In this document: positions 7,643 to 12,811 of the stretch, in pieces
Layout: every line of letters begins with the position of its first letter
Numbering within the stretch: position 1 is the stretch's first letter
Source: an uncultured Lachnospiraceae bacterium
GTDB lineage: Bacteria; Bacillota; Clostridia; Lachnospirales; Lachnospiraceae
NCBI GenBank assembly: GCA_910588655.1
Contig: CAJUPJ010000059.1
Coordinates: 1-12,811, forward strand
Reading direction: 5' to 3'
DNA length: 12,811 bases
Position numbers and translations under genes: made by a program
Notes under the pieces: model-generated
The model's input: only the letters and a program-made list of their open reading frames with translations
What the model was told of the DNA's origin: nothing
The model's database searches: none

Positions 7643-7648
7643 ATGTCT

Positions 7649-7677
7649 GATATAACATATCTGGCACATTGTTTCAA
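7649..7677 (-). promoter_or_regulatory. Predicted promoter of the structured RNA
   Basis: On the minus strand there is TTGAAA (7672-7677), a 17-base spacer, then TATATC (7649-7654). The predicted start near 7642 coincides with the edge of the folded element. The insertion sequence's target duplication begins ten bases upstream of this -35. Confidence 0.45.
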
Positions 7678-7686
7678 GTATTTTTT

Positions 7687-7695
7687 ATGAAACGG
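7687..7695 (+). repeat. Target-site duplication, left copy
   Basis: ATGAAACGG directly precedes the left terminal repeat. An identical copy follows the right end at 9167-9175. Nine bases fits the 8-10 usual for ISAs1-family elements. Confidence 0.93.
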
Positions 7696-7713
7696 CAGGA
7701 TAACCGCATAAAA
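7696..7713 (+). repeat. Left terminal inverted repeat of the IS
   Basis: CAGGATAACCGCATAAAA is an exact inverse match to the right end; the 19th base differs. Confidence 0.93.
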
Positions 7714-7727
7714 AGTTATTACCAATA

Positions 7728-7750
7728 AAAAGGTTTTATAACCTGTTTTT
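7728..7750 (-). terminator. Short terminator behind the transposase
   Basis: On the minus strand, AGGTT, a four-base loop and AACCT are followed by TTTTATT just past the transposase stop. The other strand has a T6 run after the same stem, so it may also block transcription entering from outside. Confidence 0.5.
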
Positions 7751-9045
7751 TAGTTTGATGCTTTATATAATGCTGACTTTATAGCATCTGCTGATAATGC
7801 TGACAATATATTTTCCAGTTCTTTTTCACAGTCCCTTGCTATTGTTTTCCTTATCCTTTTCAGGCTCTGGCTGTACAATGTCTGTACAATGCGCAGTATT
7901 GCCAGTGCTATCTTCTTTAACATCTGCATGTTTTTAGCACATGTTTTTTCTGCTGTTGTATTGTAATCATCCTTAAATGTAAAATCCAGATGCCAGTGGA
8001 GCTGGTTCTCCACTCCCCAGTGTCCCCTTGCTGCTTTTGAAAACAGTTCCACATCCACTGGCAGGCTGCTTATATAATATCTTCTTTCTTCTGTTGTTTT
8101 ACCATCTGGCTTTTCCAGTTTCTTTTTTACCATCCCAAATGTTGCCAGCCCTTTCCATTTCTTTTTGTCTTCATACCATCCGGTTTCATCTGTCTGGTAA
8201 TATTCCCTTGTTACTATACCTCCATGTTCTTTTTCAACTGTTTTCTTATAATATCCTGGTTCTTTTTCCAGCTCCTGCATCCTTTCTTCTGAAAAATATT
8301 CCTGAAGCTCTTTATAAAATAATGGATGGTTCCTTTTTAATGCTGCCACATAACCCCCTTTCCCACGTATAACTGCTTCCACTGTTTCTTTCTGGGTATT
8401 AAGGGCATCCCATGTTACAACCTTTCCTTTTAAATCCATTTTTCCAAGCAATACCGGCCCTGCTGGGATTTCATTTGTTTTTTCCTTTATAAATTCCTGC
8501 CCTATGCAAAAACCACAGCCTGATGAATATAAATTTAATGTATGCAGAGGCTTTATATTACCATTATTACTGTCTGCTCTTTTTGACCCTCTGCTTTCCT
8601 TTCCATCCATTGAAAGGATTTCCTTTTCCTGGTTCTCTCCTTTAACAGCAGTGTGAATATCATTTACCAAGGCTTCCAGTGACTGTACAACAGCCTGGTA
8701 AAAATACGCAGCATCAATATTCCCTGCCACTATCCTTATAGTATCAGAAGACGGCACTCCGTTAGGAAGTTCCAGGTATTTTTTAAGCCATTTCTCTTTC
8801 TGGCGTGCAAAATCTGCTATTTCTTCCCATTCATTGCAGTCTGCAAGAAACCCCAGGATACATATGGAAAGTATATCCTGCAGCTTGTGTTTTACATAAG
8901 AAGGATGCCTGTAATCTGGTACTTTTGCCGCCTCTTTTGAAAGACTGTGTATAAAAACATCATTGTTTTTAATGTCTTTTATACCAATGCTGTAATCTTT
9001 TAATATTTCCTGTATATCATCAATTTTTCCTGATTTCCGTGCCAT
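7750..9045 (-). CDS. ISAs1-family DDE transposase
   Basis: The 431-residue transposase would cut and rejoin the ends of its own element. An N-terminal region (about residues 30-130, with HSLSKEAAKVPDYRHPSYVKHKLQDIL and later NGVPSSDTI) is typical of ISAs1-type enzymes. The catalytic core shows SMDGKESRG (D147), VVTWDALNTQ (D213) and GHWGVENQLHWHLDFTFKDD (E346), giving the DDE triad with the HWxxENxxHWxLD signature. The start ATG has AGGAGGG five bases upstream. The length is slightly above what I recall as usual for the family (about 350-400), and no stop or frameshift is present. It lies alone inside the element between intact terminal repeats. Confidence 0.95.
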   Translation of the reverse strand: MARKSGKIDDIQEILKDYSIGIKDIKNNDVFIHSLSKEAAKVPDYRHPSYVKHKLQDILSICILGFLADCNEWEEIADFARQKEKWLKKYLELPNGVPSSDTIRIVAGNIDAAYFYQAVVQSLEALVNDIHTAVKGENQEKEILSMDGKESRGSKRADSNNGNIKPLHTLNLYSSGCGFCIGQEFIKEKTNEIPAGPVLLGKMDLKGKVVTWDALNTQKETVEAVIRGKGGYVAALKRNHPLFYKELQEYFSEERMQELEKEPGYYKKTVEKEHGGIVTREYYQTDETGWYEDKKKWKGLATFGMVKKKLEKPDGKTTEERRYYISSLPVDVELFSKAARGHWGVENQLHWHLDFTFKDDYNTTAEKTCAKNMQMLKKIALAILRIVQTLYSQSLKRIRKTIARDCEKELENILSALSADAIKSALYKASN

Positions 9046-9059
9046 AATTTCCCTCCTGA

Positions 9060-9082
9060 TATAATCTTTATTAAAGATTATA
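9060..9082. promoter_or_regulatory. Perfect palindrome at the transposase promoter
   Basis: TATAATCTTT (9060-9069), a 3-base spacer and AAAGATTATA (9073-9082) form a perfect inverted repeat. On the minus strand its first six bases are the predicted -10. It spans the likely transcription start and lies about four bases upstream of the Shine-Dalgarno. It could be an operator or an mRNA hairpin. Confidence 0.55.
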
Positions 9083-9105
9083 CCAGGAATATACAGTTAT
9101 GGAAA
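9077..9105 (-). promoter_or_regulatory. Predicted transposase promoter, extended -10
   Basis: On the minus strand TATAAT (9077-9082) is preceded by TGG, an extended -10. A weak -35, TTTCCA (9100-9105), lies 17 bases upstream. Confidence 0.55.
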
Positions 9106-9148
9106 ATGAAAAAATTTTTATATATTATTTGATTTTATAAAATATTTA

Positions 9149-9166
9149 TTTTATGCGGTTATCCTG
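9149..9166 (-). repeat. Right terminal inverted repeat of the IS
   Basis: Read on the minus strand it is CAGGATAACCGCATAAAA, an exact match to the left end. Confidence 0.93.
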
Positions 9167-9175
9167 ATGAAACGG
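9167..9175 (+). repeat. Target-site duplication, right copy
   Basis: ATGAAACGG is identical to 7687-7695 and directly follows the right terminal repeat. Confidence 0.93.
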
Positions 9176-9219
9176 ACATAATAAATAATTGTTTTCTGAT
9201 ATACAAAACCATATATGTC

Positions 9220-9228
9220 TGATATAAT
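9220..9228 (+). promoter_or_regulatory. Extended -10 promoter of the DUF6440 operon
   Basis: TGATATAAT combines the TGn extension (9220-9222) with a consensus -10 (9223-9228). No good -35 lies 16-18 bases upstream, which an extended -10 tolerates. Transcription would begin near 9236, about 44 bases before the start codon. Confidence 0.5.
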
Positions 9229-9279
9229 ATAAAAAACTTATTTTGTTTTAATAAAAAATATAATATGGAGGGAAATGTT

Positions 9280-9453
9280 ATGAAACGTTTTGAGAAAGTT
9301 TATAGCCAGGGTACAGTTAATGTAACAGAAATATGGATTGATAAAGAAACAGGTGTGAATTATTTATGGCATAACTGTGGAAATGCTGGTGGATTTACAC
9401 CACTTTTAGATGAGAACGGAGTTCCTGTTATAACAAAAAAAGAACAATTATAA
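9280..9453 (+). CDS. Small DUF6440-type protein
   Basis: A 57-residue soluble protein beginning MKRFEKVYSQGTVNV. The motif EIWIDKETGVNYLWHNCGNAGGFTPLLDENGVPVI (residues 17-51) matches what I recall of DUF6440, a small family of unknown function common in Clostridia. An in-frame ATG at 9265 overlaps the Shine-Dalgarno GGAGGG; the ATG at 9280, six to seven bases after that motif, is the better start. There is no signal peptide. It is 17 bases upstream of the next gene on the same strand, so the two form an operon from the extended -10 promoter. Its first eight bases, ATGAAACG, also match the target duplication of the neighbouring insertion sequence, probably by chance. Confidence 0.8.
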   Translation: MKRFEKVYSQGTVNVTEIWIDKETGVNYLWHNCGNAGGFTPLLDENGVPVITKKEQL

Positions 9454-9470
9454 ACATATAGGAGAAAATT

Positions 9471-10325
9471 ATGTCTTCAGTTGTAAAGCCTTTTCAAATA
9501 ACTATGGAACTTTATGAAACGGATAAACTTGTATTAGAAGAATTTATTGAAACTTGTAATATAGAAGACATATTTTCGGAAGAATATTTAATACTGTATA
9601 ATTTTGCGGATGATTTGAGATATTCAAAACAAATACAGCCTGGATTAGCAAAGTATCTGCTGCCATTTTATTTAAAAGCTGCCAGCCAGGCTGTTTTATA
9701 TGGAGATAAAATTGCAGCAGATATTTATTGTGGATTTAACAGTGCACTATTTTTTAACCAAAAAAGGTTTATTCAGGCTGTTGGAGAAAAAGATTATGCA
9801 TATATAATGCAATATTACAGGACGCTTACTATAGAAAAAATGGAAACGGAATACAAGTATATCACTGGATGGGTTTCTTTATTTAATACTACAGCAGCAT
9901 TATGTGATAATAATATTAAACTGCTATTTAAAAGTATTTTTAATGGTACGTTAAAAGTAAAATATTCATTTTTTAAATTTCTTTCAGTCCTTCTTTTTAA
10001 AGAAAGTGACAACCTGCTTGCAACAGATGGGGAAAAGCCATTCTGGACAAGCTCTGTATGGGGGTTTGACAGTGGATATACAGATGATTTTTTCTGGAAT
10101 AATAATATTATAAGCTTTTTTGACAGGGAAATAAACAGGGAACAGGCGGAGTTTTTGTTTAAAGATGTAAAACCATTAGTATATGATATTCTGGGGCAGG
10201 AATTAACAGAACTTTTTATACAGGAGATTAACCAGAGTTTTGATAATGGCATCTTTGATGATAGGAAGAAAGAATATTTAAAAAAGATAAGCTATATATC
10301 TGCATATCAATATTGGGATAAGTAA
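9471..10325 (+). CDS. Hypothetical 284-residue protein
   Basis: I do not recognise this family. The 284-residue product starts at an ATG eight bases after AGGAGA. It has no signal peptide and no clear membrane segment, although residues 147-176 are strongly hydrophobic and aromatic (LLFKSIF, then YSFFKFLSVLLF). It is rich in Phe, Tyr, Asp and Glu, is probably mostly helical, and has a Trp/Phe-rich stretch at 190-216 (EKPFWTSSVWGFDSGYTDDFFW). The upstream gene is 17 bases away, so the two are co-transcribed and may act together. A terminator overlaps the stop. Possible roles such as an immunity protein or a phage- or element-borne accessory protein are guesses only. Confidence 0.8.
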   Translation: MSSVVKPFQITMELYETDKLVLEEFIETCNIEDIFSEEYLILYNFADDLRYSKQIQPGLAKYLLPFYLKAASQAVLYGDKIAADIYCGFNSALFFNQKRFIQAVGEKDYAYIMQYYRTLTIEKMETEYKYITGWVSLFNTTAALCDNNIKLLFKSIFNGTLKVKYSFFKFLSVLLFKESDNLLATDGEKPFWTSSVWGFDSGYTDDFFWNNNIISFFDREINREQAEFLFKDVKPLVYDILGQELTELFIQEINQSFDNGIFDDRKKEYLKKISYISAYQYWDK

Positions 10326-10347
10326 AATTATTTATCCCGGTATTTTT
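10315..10347 (+). terminator. Terminator of the DUF6440 operon
   Basis: GGGATAA (10315-10321) pairs with TTATCCC (10332-10338), followed by GGTATTTTT. The left arm is inside the last codons of the 284-residue gene. Confidence 0.65.
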
Positions 10348-10444
10348 GCTATATGTTGTTTGTATATAAACTAAGCATATAAAAGCATATGTATAAAATT
10401 CAATGTATTACAAATAAAAACTAAAAAATATTTTATAAATTTAC

Positions 10445-10473
10445 TTAACAATGTATTTATAACGTATTATAAT
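10445..10473 (+). promoter_or_regulatory. Sigma-A promoter of the exported-protein gene
   Basis: TTAACA (10445-10450), a 17-base spacer, then a consensus TATAAT (10468-10473). Transcription would start near 10480, about 44 bases before the ATG at 10524. Confidence 0.75.
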
Positions 10474-10523
10474 GTTAAACGAAATATATAAATGTTTTTT
10501 TATTGAAAGAGGGGGTGTTATTT

Positions 10524-11809
10524 ATGGTTAAAAGAATTTTCAAGAAATTTATTTGGCTTTTTCAATTATAATAGTTATGAAAATGCCAACATCTGTTTAT
10601 GCAGAAGAAAGTGGTGTTAGTAAAAATTCACAAATTGCTATAGTAAAAAATGTTTTAGATGATGGTAGTAACCTTACAGATGACCTTCATATAAGTAGTA
10701 ATACTACAATTCAAAATGTGTTAGTTAATATTGAAGAACAGTCAGACAGTGCTTTGCAAATTACTTCAATAATTGGAAATAGTGAAATTTCTGTTACTGG
10801 TGTTCCGGTGGCAAAGTCAGCCAATGGACATGCAATATTCTATAAGGCAACAAGTGATAATCCTGGTTTTGAAGTTGTAAATATGGAATATGTGGATAAT
10901 GCTGAAACAAATATGTTTTTTAAGAATTATAAAGATATAAATAATAAAAATAGAATTTTGAAGTTATATTTAAGGGATTTGTCAAACATTAACCGTGATT
11001 ATATTATTCTGGAGTGTTTTGATTATAAGGTAAATAATTTTTCTTCAATAGTTTCATTGCTTCCCCAGGATACTGTTATGGGAGCTTGGGCAGCAAGAGA
11101 GTTTATCCCTGTTAATTTTGATTGTGAAGATATAGATACATATGCATTTAATGATATTATACAACGTACTTATACTGTGGAATATAATGAACTTGCTTTG
11201 CCTCAAACGCATACTATTACATTAGAGTCTTATTGTACATATAGTAATATAAGGATAGGTCAAATGGCAGATATTATTCATATGCTTAAAGTGACTGGAA
11301 AAACAATGACTTGTCCTAAAAATCCAAGTCTTAATAGTAAAACGGAAAGTTTTCTTCATGTAAATACTCTTTCATTAAGACAGACTACAGTTCCCAATGC
11401 TGCATTTGTATCAACAGCTATTGATGGTTCAGTGTTAAATAAAGGAGGAAGTGCATCATTATCTGCAAGTATTGGTATAAATATGGGTATTCTTGGTGCA
11501 TCTCTTTCTGTTCCAGTTACTTTTAGTGATAATAGTACTATAGATATAAATAATACTTATAAGGGTTATGTAAATGGAAAGAATGGTGTTTATGTACGTT
11601 CTGTTAAAACAAAAATGCAGAGTCAATATAAATTAACTAAAATTGGTCATTATTTTGAAGTGCGTTCAACAATAGCAGATTTTGGTAATGTATCAAAAAG
11701 TAATGATTTTCATAAAGCTGTATGGGATATAGGTGTTATAAATGCTTATAATTTATCCACCCAAAATAAAACTATATATCATAATGTTTCTATTGATATA
11801 AAAGGTTAG
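10524..11809 (+). pseudogene. Exported protein gene split by a T-tract frameshift
   Basis: The strong AGAGGGGG site and ATG at 10524 encode MVKRIFKKFIWLF, then reach TAA at 10569. In the next frame from 10553 runs a long frame (418 residues from a TTG with no ribosome site) that begins AFSIIIVMKMPTSVYAEES. Adding one T to the five-T run at 10558-10562 joins the two into a complete signal peptide (basic N-region, hydrophobic core, cleavage after VYA), giving a protein of about 428 residues. The mature part is rich in Asn, Ser, Thr and Ile and resembles no family I know. Residues around 300-326 of the long frame are Gly/Ser-rich and amphipathic (GGSASLSASIGINMGILGASL). The codons are T-ending and more AT-rich than in the core genes, suggesting transfer. 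It may be inactive, phase-variable, rescued by frameshifting, or a sequence error. Confidence 0.7.
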
Positions 11810-11837
11810 TCGGTGCTATATTCTTATTATTAAATCA

Positions 11838-11862
11838 AAACCACCCGTAAAACGGGTGGTTT
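11838..11862. repeat. Hairpin at the IS200-type end
   Basis: AAACCACCCGT (11838-11848) and ACGGGTGGTTT (11852-11862) form an 11-bp perfect stem with a 3-base loop. This matches the subterminal hairpins of IS200/IS605 elements, and it lies where the 3' end of the tnpA remnant predicts. It probably also ends transcription of the exported-protein gene. Confidence 0.75.
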
Positions 11863-11914
11863 GCTCTGTAGTTAAAAATTTCTGATATCGGCAGCGTAAA
11901 GGTGCTGTCCTTCA

Positions 11915-12217
11915 CTAATGTCCAGAATGCATTGCTTTTGTCAGAACTCTAAAAGGGTCTTCATATTCTCTTGTACTCAGTTTATCCATTACAATATCAT
12001 GTTTTTCTTGTTTCTGTATATATTTTTTAATAATTGCCTCATTCATTTAGACCTGCTACACTAACATAATAACCTTCTGGCTGGAAATGATGGTTTCTAT
12101 ATTTATCAGATATCCTTAATGGACTTTTCTCTTTAAAATATCCCACAAAACTTTAAACATTTAATTTTGGTGGAATACCCACAGGCATATGTATGTAATT
12201 TGGCATCGGCTATATAA
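11915..12217 (-). pseudogene. tnpA: Decayed IS200-type transposase TnpA
   Basis: The minus strand holds the C-terminal two-thirds of a Y1/HUH TnpA in pieces. These read YIADAKL, then IHMPVGIPPKLNV-stop-SFVGYFKEKSPLRISDKYRNHHFQPEGYYVSVAGLNE, then a frameshift, then EAIIKKYIQKQEKHDI and LSTREYEDPFRVLTKAMHSGH-stop. The expected family pattern is PDHIHMLVSIPPKLSVSSFMGYLKGKS ... GYYVSTVGLNEATI ... YIQEQEKHD ... YEDPF. The HUH histidine region is damaged by missing bases, a TAA replaces an expected serine codon, and a 4-base duplication (AATGAATG near 12045) breaks the frame before EAII. About 55 N-terminal residues are absent. No active enzyme can be made. Any remaining mobility would need TnpA from elsewhere. 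Confidence 0.88.
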
Positions 12218-12237
12218 TTCTTAGAGGATGAATGCTT

Positions 12238-12753
12238 TTATATAATTTCTTTATTATTGGCGTCTAAAAATTTATATTCTATATTACCATTATGGATATC
12301 TGAAATATCATGGTAATATATCCACGGTATTTCGTTTATTTCTTCGGTTATTGTATATGTTTCATTTCCAATTTCTTTTATGATAATCTGGACTTTGACG
12401 GCATCACTATTATTACAAAATAAAATATTTCCATTTTCCCACATCTTTGTATAAATTTGCCATCCTATATTATATAAAGGTATTGTTCTTTCAAATTCAT
12501 ATTTATTATCTTCAATTATTAAAAACTCTCCTGCATAATAACTATAGTTATATTCGTTGTCCCCGCTTAATCCAAGCATAAGTAATTTATCACCAATAGT
12601 TATAGTTCCACATTCTTTTATATCTCTTGTATCATTTTTAGTTTCTTTTATAATATTTAACATTTCAGCATTGTTGCTGGCTATATTTTTGCCACAGGCA
12701 GTAAACAATAGTGATATTATTAAAGAATATACTAAAATTAATTTGTTTTTCAT
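12238..12753 (-). CDS. Putative lipoprotein of unknown function
   Basis: A 171-residue protein with a lipoprotein signal: a basic MKNK, a hydrophobic core to about residue 17 and the lipobox FTAC with C20 as the predicted lipidated cysteine. It would be anchored on the outer face of the membrane. The mature part is Asn-, Ile- and Glu-rich and probably beta-rich, with no motif I recognise. AAGGAAAA lies about five bases before the ATG, supporting the start. It is convergent with the exported-protein gene, and the tnpA remnant begins about 20 bases after its stop. The low GC content suggests accessory DNA. No clear promoter was seen in the 58 bases to the window edge. Confidence 0.82.
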   Translation of the reverse strand: MKNKLILVYSLIISLLFTACGKNIASNNAEMLNIIKETKNDTRDIKECGTITIGDKLLMLGLSGDNEYNYSYYAGEFLIIEDNKYEFERTIPLYNIGWQIYTKMWENGNILFCNNSDAVKVQIIIKEIGNETYTITEEINEIPWIYYHDISDIHNGNIEYKFLDANNKEII

Positions 12754-12811
12754 CTATTTTCCTTGTATAATGTATTTAGGTTATTCAAAGGGAACTCCTA
12801 TAAACCCTTAA

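Larger units (their letters stand above)
7696..9166 (-). mobile_element. Complete ISAs1-family insertion sequence
   Basis: The element is 1471 bp. Its 18-bp perfect terminal inverted repeats read CAGGATAACCGCATAAAA inward from each end (7696-7713 and 9149-9166). Starting with CAGG is usual in this family. It carries a single full-length transposase gene on the minus strand, a promoter and palindrome at the gene's head, and a terminator behind it. The 9-bp flanking duplications are identical. All parts are intact, so the copy looks recently inserted and potentially active. It sits in the spacer between purE and the DUF6440-type gene and interrupts no obvious reading frame. Confidence 0.95.

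Noticed and set aside
7477..7725. 82-codon minus-strand frame (MVITFYAVILPF...)
   Set aside because: It starts inside the left end of the insertion sequence, has no ribosome site, crosses the element boundary and then reads through the structured RNA. It is a chimera of the insertion, not an ancestral gene.
8028..8372. 114-codon plus-strand frame in the transposase
   Set aside because: It is a hydrophobic mirror frame of a complete transposase with its DDE residues on the other strand.
9167..9288. Match of ATGAAACG in the target duplication with the start of the DUF6440-type gene, suggesting a duplicated gene start
   Set aside because: The similarity does not extend past eight bases (the copy continues to a TAA two codons later), so chance is enough.
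10553..10555. TTG as the start of the exported protein
   Set aside because: It has no Shine-Dalgarno and would lack the positively charged signal region, which is present one frame away behind a strong ribosome site.
12557..12811. 84-codon plus-strand frame opposite the lipoprotein gene
   Set aside because: It is antisense to a gene with a clear lipobox and Shine-Dalgarno, and it has no ribosome site of its own.

Overview
The window comes from a low-GC, endospore-forming Firmicute, most likely a clostridium and probably a Lachnospiraceae relative. Evidence is the sporulation genes gpr and spoIIP, strong AGGAGG-type ribosome binding sites, TTGACA/TATAAT promoters, AT-rich codon use, and the gene order rpsT-gpr-spoIIP-lepA-hemW, which is a known Firmicutes cluster. 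Genus assignment is inference.

Left part (1-7424), core chromosome. A possible gene scrap with a strong palindrome opens the window. A small cysteine-rich DUF3795 protein and rpsT follow on the minus strand, with an intrinsic terminator between them. rpsT has a near-consensus promoter embedded in an inverted repeat. On the plus strand come gpr (spore germination protease), spoIIP (cell-wall hydrolase of engulfment), lepA (EF4, with its own predicted promoter), hemW (overlapping the lepA end) and purE. They close at a strong 13-bp-stem terminator. In Bacillus the gene after hemW is hrcA; here it is purE.

Middle (7425-9279). An AT-rich spacer carries a compact, highly structured element (7531-7642). 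An 11-bp helix closes three internal hairpins, and a minus-strand promoter is placed to start transcription exactly at its edge. It looks like a small RNA, possibly the antitoxin or 3' part of a type I toxin-antitoxin locus. Ten bases upstream of that promoter sits an intact ISAs1-family insertion sequence (7696-9166), with 18-bp perfect terminal inverted repeats, a 9-bp target duplication and a full-length DDE transposase. The insertion looks recent.

Right part (9200-12811), accessory and more AT-rich. A two-gene operon encodes a DUF6440-type small protein and an unrecognised 284-aa protein. Next is a gene for an exported protein whose signal peptide is split by an apparent one-base deletion in a T tract. 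A decayed IS200-type TnpA pseudogene with its terminal hairpin follows. Last is a minus-strand lipoprotein of unknown function. I found no CRISPR array, tRNA or rRNA.

The observations most worth following are the structured RNA next to the insertion sequence and the T-tract frameshift in the exported-protein gene.
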